The notes: generated by a model from the sequence alone, not told the origin. A stretch of 20,458 nt of DNA from Arenicellales bacterium (GCA_029287965.1 JARFQC010000040.1:1-20458), one strand, 5' to 3'; shown: positions 8,501 to 16,310, counted from the stretch's first letter. Translations and numbers: made by a program.

Positions 8501-11238
8501 GCGCCCGGTCTGTTGGGCTGGAACAAGTGGCAGATGCATTCGAGTCACTGGAAAACCTGATCAATGACCTGACTGTCCGAAAGCTTAACCTGAGTGAGTC
8601 GGATATAGATCTCCTCGGGTCGTCACATGAACTGGGCACCCAGCTGCTCAACGTGCTACAGCAGCCAGCCGTCCCGGGTGATGATCTCCTGAACGCATAT
8701 GAACAGCTGACCGGTCAGTCCAGGCAGCGTCTGGAAGACCTTGAAGATGTAGTCGCCGAAGAACAGGCTGAAGTAGAACAGGCCGAAGTAGAAGAAGCTG
8801 AAGTAGAAGAAGCTGCCCCGGTCATGGTCGCAAATGAAGAAGACCTGGATGATGAACTCGTTGAGATTTTCCGCGAAGAAGCAACCGATTTGCTGTCGCG
8901 TTTCCACGAGGCACTGGATGAATGGCGCGGCCAACCAGACTCGGTAGAGGCCAGTACCGAAATCAAACGCATCTTCCACACTATAAAAGGTGGCGCGAGA
9001 TCAACTGGCATCATGAGTGTCGGCAACCTGGCGCATAACGCCGAAACGCTACTCGACAAGGCAGAAAAAGCCGGCCATGCCACCGAAGACAGGTTATTCG
9101 ACCTGATTGAAGAAGTTCATGACATGCTGCTGCAGATGGTCGAACAGCCACTGAGCAATGAATTTGCACGCCAGGCAGGGGAACTGGACAGTCGATTGAC
9201 AGGCTTCCTGGCAGCCGGTGCCAGTAAGGCTGTTAAAAAGAAGAAACCCGTTCCTGCACCCGAGCCCGAAGTTGTCGAGCCGGTGCCAGAAGAAGAGCAT
9301 GCCGAGCTTGCTCTTCTTAAAATCGACAGGCATGCCGCTGAAGAGGAACTGCCTGCTGCGAAACTGTCTGAGACCAGGAAAGTCAGTCAGAATCAGATCA
9401 GGGTAAATGCAGACCTGCTCAGTACGCTTGCCAACTATGCCGGCGAGGTCAGTATCTCACGCTCGCGTATCCAGCAGATGGTCACCAACTTCAAAGACAA
9501 TCTTGCGGAACTGCATAACAGTATCGGCCGCTTCCAGACGCAGCTCAGAGAACTGGAAATCCAGGCGGATACCCAGATACTCGCTTCGACTGGCGGGGAC
9601 CTGGAATCTGCCGAAGAAGATTTCGATCCGCTTGAATTTGACCGCTATACCCAGCTGCAATTCCTGTCGCGCAACCTGTCAGAAGGCCTGAATGACCTGA
9701 TGATGATCCAGAGCGGTATGGACAACTTTGCCGGTGACGTAGAAATGCTGCTGGCAGAGCAGTCAAGGTTGAATACCGACTTGCAGGAAGGCCTGACCCA
9801 GACGCGCATGGTGGCTTTTTCCACCCTGATGCCGCGACTCAGGCAACTCACGCGCAAAACGGCGAGGGAACTGGACAAACCGGTCAATCTGACCGTCAAG
9901 GGTGGGGAAGTCGAGCTGGATAGAAACGTAATCGACCAGATCGTACCGCCGCTGGAGCACCTGATCAGAAACTCGATTGCACACGGCATTGAAACTGCAG
10001 GCGTACGCACAAAGCGTGACAAACCCAAGAAAGGCAACCTGTCCCTGGTGATTCGTCGTGAAGGCAAAGATATCATCATTGAATTCGGTGACGATGGCCG
10101 TGGACTGGATCTCAAGAAGATTCAAAAGAAAGCGGTCGAGAACAAGCTGATCGAAAAGGGTCTCAAGCTGTCCGATGACGATCTGGCAAACCTGATCTTC
10201 CTGCCTGGATTCTCAACCGCGGATAAGGTTTCCCAGGTGGCGGGCCGTGGCGTAGGCATGGATGTCGTTCAGAGCGACATCAAGCAGCTGGGCGGCTCGG
10301 TATCCCTGTCTACCGAAATGAACGCAGGAACAAAATTTTTCATCCGCCTTCCGCTGACCTTGTCGGTTACCCAGGCCATGGTTATCAATGCCGGTGGACG
10401 TAAGTTTGCTGTGCCGCTGATCTCGATCCAGACCATTACGATGGCAAAGACCAGGAACCTGATTTCAGATTCGGACGGCAACCGCAAGCTGAAAATCGGC
10501 AACCAGGAATTCCCGTACATGGCCCTGGTTGAGCGCCTGGGGCTGGTTCATCACCTGGAAGACGAAGGCAAGATACCGGTGCTGATGGTGAACACCGCTG
10601 CAGGCCAGATAGCCATTGGTGTAGATGAGCTCTTGTATGCTACTGAAATCGTGATCAAGCCCGTGGGTGTCCAGATTGCGGCACTGGACGGTGTCGAGGG
10701 TGCGACGATTATCGGAGAAGGCCAGGTGATCCTGATACTGGATCTGGTCGATCTCTGGCATACCCGCATGGTTGAGTACGAAGACCTAGACCAGGCCAGC
10801 CTTGTCGCCGAACTTGATGACACGGACCAGGCCAATGCGACGATCATGGTGGTCGATGATTCATTGACTGTACGTCGTGTTACCGAGAGAAACCTGAGCA
10901 AATACAAAGTCGACACCATGCTTGCGACAGACGGTGTGGATGCGATGGAGCAACTGGCTGAAGGAAAGCTGCCGGATGTGATGCTGGTTGATATAGAGAT
11001 GCCACGCATGAATGGCTATGAGTTAACGGAGCAGGTGCGCGACGATCCTCATTACAAGGATATTCCGATCATCATCATTACTTCCAGGTCGGGCGCCAAA
11101 CACCGCAACAGGGCTATGGAGCTGGGGGCAACGTTGTATCTGACCAAGCCGTACCAGGAACAGGAACTCATGGAGGCAATCAATTCAGTATTGCCGGCCG
11201 ACAGTTCCAGAAAAATCAGCAGTATGATGGAGGCATAA
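5569..11238 (+). CDS. chpA: ChpA, multi-Hpt CheA-type hybrid histidine kinase
   Basis: The central kinase of the Pil-Chp system, 1889 residues against about 2472 in Pseudomonas. From N to C: an all-helical FimL/ChpA-type region (1-680), an acidic Ala/Glu linker (about 690-765), Hpt domains with H813 (YHTLKGSGRMSG), H973 (IHTLRGSARSVG) and H1137 (FHTIKGGARSTG) separated by acidic linkers, a dimerisation segment (about 1275-1410), a HATPase core (N box with N1468 and H1472; DDGRGLD 1508-1514; GRGVGMD 1559-1565), a CheW-like domain (about 1598-1735), and a C-terminal receiver (D1763-D1764, phosphoacceptor D1808, K1860). In the first 680 residues several Hpt-like helices can be seen with altered phosphoacceptor positions. 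An in-frame TAA sits 15 bases before the ATG, so the start cannot be earlier, although the ribosome site is weak. chpC follows after 7 bases. Confidence 0.95.
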   Translation: MSRVDPSTFSWVKGEIDESLKQTRLALETFAGNPDDTSQLRMGLAFLHQVSGTLQMVELDGAARLANEVEQVCEGLIDGKIPPVEENLEILSRGVLSLTTYIARLHAGYPDSIVALTSLINEMRNLHDADPVSEFDLFNPDLDIYPEKDKSQGNRLSDENFVVEAGHARKQLVAAMVTMFRQPDSKQPVQTIALLFNHLQQISRFDASAQIWWIGRAVTEARMDGGLDADVDVRRLFAGLEQELKRVIDSGESTLVKTPSEDLLRRMLYHVGKATSDGKYVTEIKEAFDLDELVGGEHLQSMGEIFEATSPEVLQSVMKAMGEEVAEARRVMDDYVDPAKPDANSLEPVIASLDKIRGAVDVINKPRLQALVEELTHACLAYESGALSTDGSLSMEMASGILSLETACTELDNPASNWEENVDIAARDLHRFRTGDTQFKAVQTDGYDIEEEGTLTDVEYSQLVKVVAQEIATNLASVVERFEQFSKNVHLPEFLKILPEKMAQIQGALEILERQRAIELMALINEQITNMSEGRFRPSTEQVETTALAITAIEAYVENLQHERPVNDLMLERAMESLLLAAPSSITDKATALSRVRNIRDGADDWLRNPEDPLHLANLKKDMAAIIAIARRYQNESLEKIAAEVSRLVTMLSEDPELLTDDITSTFHQSLSTLETLVAELPDDGSDVEEKAASGPVVDEATGHVDHGAAEPDIVVEELEEHPEETETAMEDAEVAHAEAEAAVQHAEEQAAEEAEQRESEAPQKEAVFDDEILEFFLEEAREITDQSAEMLAKWRENPADEESLTTLRRCYHTLKGSGRMSGAVDFGEYAWQIEDMLNDVIAGKYSANDAMFSLLDEAISELPGYLDGLEQHDESGVDPDRWKAMIASLVGGEEVAEEVAEEVAEEVAEEVLEEIAVSELLSGLPVPLQSDTVRDIYTSEISQYLADLEQEVAQCREQDSCPSSELLHRLIHTLRGSARSVGLEQVADAFESLENLINDLTVRKLNLSESDIDLLGSSHELGTQLLNVLQQPAVPGDDLLNAYEQLTGQSRQRLEDLEDVVAEEQAEVEQAEVEEAEVEEAAPVMVANEEDLDDELVEIFREEATDLLSRFHEALDEWRGQPDSVEASTEIKRIFHTIKGGARSTGIMSVGNLAHNAETLLDKAEKAGHATEDRLFDLIEEVHDMLLQMVEQPLSNEFARQAGELDSRLTGFLAAGASKAVKKKKPVPAPEPEVVEPVPEEEHAELALLKIDRHAAEEELPAAKLSETRKVSQNQIRVNADLLSTLANYAGEVSISRSRIQQMVTNFKDNLAELHNSIGRFQTQLRELEIQADTQILASTGGDLESAEEDFDPLEFDRYTQLQFLSRNLSEGLNDLMMIQSGMDNFAGDVEMLLAEQSRLNTDLQEGLTQTRMVAFSTLMPRLRQLTRKTARELDKPVNLTVKGGEVELDRNVIDQIVPPLEHLIRNSIAHGIETAGVRTKRDKPKKGNLSLVIRREGKDIIIEFGDDGRGLDLKKIQKKAVENKLIEKGLKLSDDDLANLIFLPGFSTADKVSQVAGRGVGMDVVQSDIKQLGGSVSLSTEMNAGTKFFIRLPLTLSVTQAMVINAGGRKFAVPLISIQTITMAKTRNLISDSDGNRKLKIGNQEFPYMALVERLGLVHHLEDEGKIPVLMVNTAAGQIAIGVDELLYATEIVIKPVGVQIAALDGVEGATIIGEGQVILILDLVDLWHTRMVEYEDLDQASLVAELDDTDQANATIMVVDDSLTVRRVTERNLSKYKVDTMLATDGVDAMEQLAEGKLPDVMLVDIEMPRMNGYELTEQVRDDPHYKDIPIIIITSRSGAKHRNRAMELGATLYLTKPYQEQELMEAINSVLPADSSRKISSMMEA
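8248..8319 (+). repeat. Six 12-base in-frame repeats in a ChpA linker
   Basis: Six consecutive 12-base units encode EEVA four times, then EEVL and EEIA (residues 894-917), in the linker between the first and second canonical Hpt domains. Units such as GAAGAGGTCGCC differ mainly at third codon positions, so the array is a slightly diverged coding minisatellite. Gain or loss of units would keep the frame and only change linker length. Confidence 0.9.
8761..8817 (+). repeat. 15-base in-frame repeats in a second ChpA linker
   Basis: Three 15-base units (GAACAGGCTGAAGTA and variants) encode EQAEV, EQAEV and EEAEV, followed by a partial fourth unit EEAA (residues 1065-1083). They lie in the acidic linker before the third canonical Hpt domain. 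As with the array about 440 bases upstream, the unit length is a multiple of three. Confidence 0.85.
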
Positions 11239-11245
11239 CAGAAAG

Positions 11246-11686
11246 ATGGAAACAGAATCGACTAGCGCGGTACGTTGTCTCATCATACCGATGGAAAACC
11301 TTAACGTCGTTGTACCCAGCGCAGCGGTAGCTGAAATCGTGCCGTTGAACATCACCGATACCGATGACAATGATAAGCTGATGGGTACCATGCAATGGCG
11401 GGGTGTGAGTGTGCCCGTGTTCTCGTTCGAGAAGCTGGTAACAGGTGAGCAGCCCCAGTACAGCCGGCGCAGCAAGGTATGCGTGTTCTATCCCTGGAAA
11501 GGAGCCGATAAAGAACAGTTCTTCGCGATTGTCTCCATGCATGACCCGAGATCACGTCTGCTGACAGGTGATATCGAGTCAGATGATGACAGCGAGCTCG
11601 ACAGCAGTTACATCCAGACCAGTTTCAGGTATGAGGATGAATCTGCTGTAGTGCCCGACCTCATGGCAATTTCAAACGCCGCCTAG
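11246..11686 (+). CDS. chpC: ChpC, CheW-like adaptor
   Basis: A 146-residue protein made mostly of one CheW-type domain, expected to couple an additional receptor to ChpA, as ChpC does in Pseudomonas. The N-terminal CLIIPMENLNVVVPSAAVAE is the ChpC-like variant of the CheW core, followed by LMGTMQWRGVSVPVFSFEKL, where the usual G-x-x-x-x-R-G-x-x-V-P-V turn is visible. The C-terminal half is acidic (residues 109-120) and less conserved. It starts 7 bases after chpA, with the GGAGG near the chpA end as a plausible though distant ribosome site. It closes the operon: there is no chpB (methylesterase), chpD or chpE downstream. Its stop is only 14 bases from the end of the convergent binding-protein gene. 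Confidence 0.88.
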   Translation: METESTSAVRCLIIPMENLNVVVPSAAVAEIVPLNITDTDDNDKLMGTMQWRGVSVPVFSFEKLVTGEQPQYSRRSKVCVFYPWKGADKEQFFAIVSMHDPRSRLLTGDIESDDDSELDSSYIQTSFRYEDESAVVPDLMAISNAA

Positions 11687-11700
11687 CATACTGCTGCTGG

Positions 11701-12561
11701 TCAGAAGTCCTCCAGCAATTCGGCCTGGTTTTCATAAAGAGTCGTTTCGGTTGCCTCAAAGGCAGGCAGGTTGGTGCTGCTCAGCATGGCCTTCCCGGCA
11801 TCTGTCTGCTCCGCGTTGAGGAAAGCATCTCTCAAGGTATTCAGGACATCATCCCCAACCTGGGGCGAAGCTGATAGCGTAATGCTGGGTAGCGGATCGG
11901 TTGTCATCACGACATTCAGGCCCCCTTCACCACTCATGCGCTGACTCACGATAGGTGTCGGCAGAATCGCTGCATCCACTTCTCCGGCAAGCAGCATTTC
12001 CATGGCTTGTTGAGAATTGTTGGTCTCGATGATCAGGGGCTGTCGGACAGGGTTGTCGAATATTTCATTGAGCCTGACTGCACCGACGCTGGGGGCACCC
12101 AGCGTTGCAATTTTTTTACCAACCAGCTCCTCTGCATCGAATACCAGCGAGTCCTCACCTACTATAAGTGAAAATGACACGGATCCTTCCTGTTTAGCCA
12201 GGGGCTGAAACGCCTGATTTACGATCCGGTAGTCAGTAAAGTGTGCGGCGTCCAGTGCGAGGTCGTAGCTGCCTGGCTTTTGCGTTGTTGACCAGTATGA
12301 AATGAAATTCGGATAGGTCTTTATCGAAGTAGGAATCCCCGTAACTGTCTGAATGTAGTCAGCCATGGGCTGAAATACTTCAGCCGTTTTTTCCTCGCTC
12401 TGAATCGGCTGGATTGCCAGTACCAGGCTGGATTGAGCAAGAGCCTGCGAGGGCGAAGGCAGAGCCAGGGCCGTGGCGATGATGGCAGCGGCTGTTGTTG
12501 CCAGATTTATGTTCAGGCGTTCTTTCTTCGTTGCGTGCAGACAGGACAAACGTGCAAACAT
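11701..12561 (-). CDS. PhnD-like periplasmic substrate-binding protein, orphan
   Basis: A 286-residue exported protein of the PhnD/SsuA/transferrin-like class (the phosphate/phosphite/phosphonate binding-protein type). The N-terminus has positive residues (R4, K12, K13, R15), a hydrophobic core (18-36) and a signal peptidase site after ALA (40-42); there is no lipobox. After processing the mature protein begins near QSSLVLAIQPIQSEEKTAEV, followed by the family pattern FQPMADYIQTVTGIPTSIKT, a YDLALDAAHFTDYR ligand-pocket segment (99-112), and the KKIATLGAPSVGA hinge region (149-161). The start has AGGAGA six bases upstream. No ABC permease or ATPase gene adjoins it, so it may serve a distant transporter, a sensor kinase, or be a free binding protein. 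The ligand cannot be read from sequence. Confidence 0.8.
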   Translation of the reverse strand: MFARLSCLHATKKERLNINLATTAAAIIATALALPSPSQALAQSSLVLAIQPIQSEEKTAEVFQPMADYIQTVTGIPTSIKTYPNFISYWSTTQKPGSYDLALDAAHFTDYRIVNQAFQPLAKQEGSVSFSLIVGEDSLVFDAEELVGKKIATLGAPSVGAVRLNEIFDNPVRQPLIIETNNSQQAMEMLLAGEVDAAILPTPIVSQRMSGEGGLNVVMTTDPLPSITLSASPQVGDDVLNTLRDAFLNAEQTDAGKAMLSSTNLPAFEATETTLYENQAELLEDF

Positions 12562-13123
12562 GGTGTCTCCTCATATAGAAATATTTTATCCGTGTTATTG
12601 ATTTATCAATGCTGATTCTGGATTGTCAGCTAATAATAAAAATAGACTATATGTATATTAAAACAAGGCATGATGCATTTGGTTTCTTAGTTGCGCAAAT
12701 GATACATCTTGTGCAATGCCTAGCCAGCATGAAATCAATGCACTTTTTCCGAAAGTTGTTGCATGCTCGATACATAACCGTTGTTCATTTTGCTGTGCGG
12801 ATTTGTGCATTCGCGGTGGGGAATAGGGCTTGTTTGGCCGGTTCTGATAATGCGGCAGATTTACCCAGAATTCGTGCGTCGTGTCGGGCAGGCCATCGCT
12901 TCTGCTATTGCCGTAGCGGCTGAAGTAAGGGAGAATTGCCGCCTTTATTCAGGCGGGCTGGACTCGGATATCCGGGGGGCAGACCTGCAACAATTAGAAA
13001 TCCCTACGATCCTGTTCAGTAACCTAACCTGCAGGACGGGGCCGTTTCGCCTCACAGGGAGCGCCTGACAAAGCATGCAGGCCGCTTAGCAAGCATCACC
13101 AATTTTTCTCAAGGGAGACTTCC
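12562..13123. other. 562-base gap: binding-protein promoter and tkt leader
   Basis: No convincing gene lies here. The first part (to about 12670) is AT-rich and holds a promoter candidate for the minus-strand binding-protein gene. From 12666 to 12721 there are nested inverted segments (AGGCAT/ATGCCT outside CATTTG/CAAATG) and an 8-base palindrome TTGCGCAA (12691-12698). A 6-base-pair hairpin CCGCCT/AGGCGG with a six-base loop lies at 12939-12956. The tkt ribosome site AAGGGAGA is at the right end. I see no TPP-riboswitch landmarks and no clear sigma-70 promoter for tkt, although one is expected here. Confidence 0.6.
12602..12629 (-). promoter_or_regulatory. Candidate promoter of the binding-protein gene
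   Basis: On the minus strand CTGACA (12629 to 12624) and GATAAA (12607 to 12602) are separated by 16 bases, about 40 bases before the ATG at 12561. The -35 matches five of six consensus bases; the -10 is weaker. Confidence 0.4.
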
Positions 13124-15121
13124 ATGTCAGCAACTACCGACCGCCGTACTCTGGCTAATGCCATTCGTGCTCTTGCCATGGATGCAGTACAAAAAGCCAA
13201 TTCCGGCCATCCTGGCGCCCCGATGGGCATGGCGGATATTGCCGAGGTCCTGTACAACGATTACATGAATCACAACCCGGAAAACCCTGACTGGGTGGAT
13301 CGGGACCGTTTCATCATGTCCAACGGCCATGGCTCCATGCTGCCGTATTCCGTTCTGCATCTGACCGGGTATGATCTGAGCATCGACGATCTGAAGAATT
13401 TCCGTCAGCTGCATTCGAAGACTCCGGGTCACCCTGAATACGGATATGCACCCGGTATTGAAACCACTACAGGCCCCCTCGGCCAGGGCATCACAAATGG
13501 TGTCGGCATGGCGATTGCTGAAAAAGTACTAGCCGCTCATTTCAATCGTGACGACCACGAGATCGTTGATCACTTCACTTATGTCTTTCTTGGCGATGGC
13601 TGCCTGATGGAAGGCATCTCGCACGAGTCATGCTCACTGGCTGGCACACTTGGCCTGGGCAAGCTGATTGCATTCTACGACGACAACAATATTTCCATCG
13701 ACGGAGAGGTAGACGGCTGGTTTACCGATGACACGCCAGCTCGCTTCAAAGCCTATGGCTGGCATGTAGTAGAGAATGTCGATGGTCACGATTCGAATGC
13801 CATCAAGGCCGCAATCGAGTCAGCCAGGGCCGCTGGTGACAAGCCATCAATTATCTGCTGTAAAACCACTATCGGTTTCGGTTCTCCAAACAAGGGTGGT
13901 AAGGAAGATTGCCACGGCGCACCACTGGGTGATGAAGAAATCGCCCTGACACGCAAGGAACTTGGCTGGGAGCATGATGCGTTTGTCATTCCCGAAGATG
14001 TATATGCCGACTGGAGTGCTAAGGATAAAGGCTCAGCAGCAGAGCAGGCCTGGAATGAAAAAATGGCCGCTTACAAGGCTGCCCATCCGGAGCTGGCCGC
14101 TGAATTCGAACGCCGCATGGCCGGTGAACTGACAGCAGGCTGGGATGCGAAGGCCGATGAATTCATCAAGTCAGTCAGCGAAAAAGGCGAATCTATCGCC
14201 AGCCGCAAGGCGTCACAGAACACGATTGCGGGCCTTTTCCCGTTCACGCCGGAATTCATGGGCGGCTCTGCAGACCTGGCAGGATCCAATCTGACCTTCG
14301 TTAACGAATCTGTTGCGATGCGTGACCATACGCCTGACGCCAATTACATCAACTACGGTGTTCGCGAATTTGGTATGACTGCCATCATGAACGGTATCGC
14401 CCTGCATGGCGGTTTCATTCCTTACGGTGCGACTTTCCTGATGTTCTCCGAGTATGCCCGCAATGCACTGCGCATGGCGGCATTGATGAAGGTGCAGAAC
14501 ATCCAGGTCTATACCCATGACTCGATCGGTCTGGGCGAGGACGGTCCTACTCACCAGCCGGTTGAACAGACTGCCACATTGCGCATGCTGCCGAATATGT
14601 CGGTATGGCGCCCCTGTGATGCGGTCGAATCTGCCGTTGCATGGAAGATGGCGGTCAAGAATACAACCGGTCCGACATCACTGATTTTCTCACGTCAGAA
14701 CCTCGACCATCAGGCTCGCAGCGACAGCCAGATTGCCGATATCGAACGTGGCGGATACATACTGAAAGACTGCGATGGTACGCCTGACGCAATAATCATC
14801 GCGACCGGCTCCGAAGTGGCCCTGGCCATGGGTGCAGCGGCAGCCATGAGCGGCAAGAACGTCCGTGTCGTGTCTATGCCTAGCACCGATACCTTTGATG
14901 CGCAGGACGCGGACTATCGTGAATCTGTGCTGCCCTCATCTGTAAGGGCCCGCGTTGCGGTTGAAGCGGGCGTGACCGGTTTCTGGCTCAAATACGTTGG
15001 CATAGATGGTGCTGTCGTCGGCATTGATCGTTTCGGCGAGTCTGCCCCGGCAGGTGAACTCTTCAAGGAGTTCGGTTTCACTGTCGACAACGTCGTCAAC
15101 GCTGTCGAAAGCGTACTTTAA
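13124..15121 (+). CDS. tkt: Transketolase
   Basis: Moves two-carbon ketol units between sugar phosphates with thiamine diphosphate, in the pentose phosphate pathway and Calvin cycle. At 665 residues it is the usual bacterial length (E. coli TktA 663). Visible signatures are SGHPGAPMGMADIA (27-40) with the catalytic H29, NGHGSMLPYS near 67-76, the ThDP motif from GDG (157-159) to NN (188-189), and in the pyrimidine-binding half GVREFGMTAIMNGIALHGG and HDSIGLGEDGPTHQPVEQ. The start has an AAGGGAGA ribosome site. It is the first gene of tkt-gap-pgk-pyk-fba, with a 53-base spacer to gap that contains no terminator. The long region before it probably carries its promoter. Assignment to a Calvin-cycle role (cbbT) is possible but not shown by the sequence. 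Confidence 0.97.
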   Translation: MSATTDRRTLANAIRALAMDAVQKANSGHPGAPMGMADIAEVLYNDYMNHNPENPDWVDRDRFIMSNGHGSMLPYSVLHLTGYDLSIDDLKNFRQLHSKTPGHPEYGYAPGIETTTGPLGQGITNGVGMAIAEKVLAAHFNRDDHEIVDHFTYVFLGDGCLMEGISHESCSLAGTLGLGKLIAFYDDNNISIDGEVDGWFTDDTPARFKAYGWHVVENVDGHDSNAIKAAIESARAAGDKPSIICCKTTIGFGSPNKGGKEDCHGAPLGDEEIALTRKELGWEHDAFVIPEDVYADWSAKDKGSAAEQAWNEKMAAYKAAHPELAAEFERRMAGELTAGWDAKADEFIKSVSEKGESIASRKASQNTIAGLFPFTPEFMGGSADLAGSNLTFVNESVAMRDHTPDANYINYGVREFGMTAIMNGIALHGGFIPYGATFLMFSEYARNALRMAALMKVQNIQVYTHDSIGLGEDGPTHQPVEQTATLRMLPNMSVWRPCDAVESAVAWKMAVKNTTGPTSLIFSRQNLDHQARSDSQIADIERGGYILKDCDGTPDAIIIATGSEVALAMGAAAAMSGKNVRVVSMPSTDTFDAQDADYRESVLPSSVRARVAVEAGVTGFWLKYVGIDGAVVGIDRFGESAPAGELFKEFGFTVDNVVNAVESVL

Positions 15122-15174
15122 AAACTAATTACTTTTCACTTTCTACACATCCCTTTTACTAGGAGGATTTATAC

Positions 15175-16179
15175 ATGTCTCTAAAAGTAGGTATTAACGG
15201 TTTCGGCCGTATCGGCCGCATGGCATTCCGTGCTATCGCCAAGGATTTCTCTGACATCGAAGTCGTCGGCATCAACGACCTGCTGGATGCAGATTACCTG
15301 GCCTACATGCTGAAATATGACTCGGTTCACGGTCGTTTCGACGGTGACATCGCAGTTGACGGCAACAACCTCGTCGTTAACGGCAAGACCATTCGCCTGA
15401 CCGCAGAACGCGACCCGGCCGATCTTAAATGGGACGAAATCGGCGCAGAACTGGTTATCGAATGTACAGGCTTCTTCCTCACTGAAGAAACTTGCCAGAA
15501 GCACATCGATGCAGGCGCTAAAAAAGTAGTACAGAGTGCACCTTCAAAAGATGGCACCCCCATGTTCGTTTACGGTGTTAACCACGAAACTTATGCCGGC
15601 CAGGCAATTGTATCTGCCGCATCATGCACCACGAACTGCCTGGCACCGGTCGCCAAGGTATTGAACGACAAGTGGGGCATCAAGCGTGGCCTGATGACTA
15701 CTGTTCATGCTGCTACAGCAACCCAGAAGACTGTTGACGGCCCTTCCATGAAGGACTGGCGCGGTGGTCGCGGCATCCTCGAAAACATTATCCCTTCTTC
15801 TACCGGCGCCGCAAAAGCTGTAGGTGTTGTCCTGCCGGAGCTGAACGGCAAGCTGACAGGTATGGCGTTCCGCGTACCGACATCTGACGTTTCAGTTGTC
15901 GACCTGACAGTCGAGCTGAACGGTGACGCATCTTACGAAGACATCTGTGCTGCGATGAAAGATGCCTCGGAAAGCGGCGCGATGAGCGAAACACTGGGCT
16001 ACACCGATGAAAAAGTCGTATCTACCGACTTCCGCGGTGTTGGCTACTCATCAATTTTTGATGCTGAAGCAGGCATAGCCCTTGACGGTACATTCGTCAA
16101 ACTCGTTTCCTGGTATGACAACGAGTACGGCTACACTTGCAACATGCTGCGTTTCGTTCGCCACGTTGCCGCGAACTAA
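15175..16179 (+). CDS. gap: Glyceraldehyde-3-phosphate dehydrogenase, type I
   Basis: Oxidises glyceraldehyde-3-phosphate to 1,3-bisphosphoglycerate, or the reverse in gluconeogenesis and carbon fixation. The 334 residues are full length. The Rossmann motif GINGFGRIGR (6-15), the catalytic cysteine C151 in SAASCTTNCLAP and the base H178 in TTVHAATATQKTVDGP are all present. GINDLLD (32-38) has an aspartate, D35, at the position that normally selects NAD over NADP, so an NAD-dependent enzyme is predicted. A very strong AGGAGG ribosome site lies nine bases before the ATG. The downstream spacer to pgk holds two hairpins in tandem, which may give gap a different mRNA level from pgk. Confidence 0.97.
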   Translation: MSLKVGINGFGRIGRMAFRAIAKDFSDIEVVGINDLLDADYLAYMLKYDSVHGRFDGDIAVDGNNLVVNGKTIRLTAERDPADLKWDEIGAELVIECTGFFLTEETCQKHIDAGAKKVVQSAPSKDGTPMFVYGVNHETYAGQAIVSAASCTTNCLAPVAKVLNDKWGIKRGLMTTVHAATATQKTVDGPSMKDWRGGRGILENIIPSSTGAAKAVGVVLPELNGKLTGMAFRVPTSDVSVVDLTVELNGDASYEDICAAMKDASESGAMSETLGYTDEKVVSTDFRGVGYSSIFDAEAGIALDGTFVKLVSWYDNEYGYTCNMLRFVRHVAAN

Positions 16180-16203
16180 AAGCAACTCAAACACTTTCAA
16201 GAT

Positions 16204-16230
16204 CCGGTGCGGGCAGTCAGCCCGTCCCGG
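16204..16230 (+). other. First intercistronic hairpin between gap and pgk
   Basis: A 27-base imperfect inverted repeat: CCGG pairs with CCGG at the base, then one T-C mismatch, a G-U wobble, and CGGGC with GCCCG around an AGTCA loop. No T-run follows, so it is not a terminator by itself. It could protect the upstream gap mRNA from 3' exonucleases. Confidence 0.6.
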
Positions 16231-16238
16231 TTCCTGAG

Positions 16239-16274
16239 AGTTGTTTGTTAAATAAGTCTATTTAGCAAACAACT
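16239..16274 (+). terminator. Second hairpin, 16-pair stem, possible partial terminator
   Basis: AGTTGTTTGTTAAATA (16239-16254) pairs with TATTTAGCAAACAACT (16259-16274) over 16 positions with one G-U wobble and a four-base AGTC loop. It is followed by TTCGATTTTT (16275-16284), a broken T-run. It could act as a leaky terminator that lowers pgk-pyk-fba relative to tkt-gap, or as an mRNA-stabilising or processing element. It ends about 26 bases before the pgk ribosome site. Confidence 0.55.
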
Positions 16275-16310
16275 TTCGATTTTTAGTATTTCTGTTTTAA
16301 GGAGCTGCAT

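Noticed and set aside
8248..8817. Short tandem repeats that might be taken for a CRISPR or a DNA regulatory array
   Set aside because: Units are contiguous, multiples of three and in frame with ChpA, with no unique spacers; they are coding linker repeats.
12939..12956. CCGCCT/AGGCGG hairpin as a terminator
   Set aside because: No T-run follows on either strand; it is only a short stem in the tkt leader.
12781..13068. 95-codon plus-strand frame before tkt starting with TTG
   Set aside because: It has a weak start, no ribosome site, erratic codon use, and no recognisable domain; it is probably an accident of a GC-rich leader.
12562..13123. TPP riboswitch before transketolase
   Set aside because: None of the usual TPP-aptamer core words (such as CTGAGA or the ACCTGATCTGG-type segment) is present.
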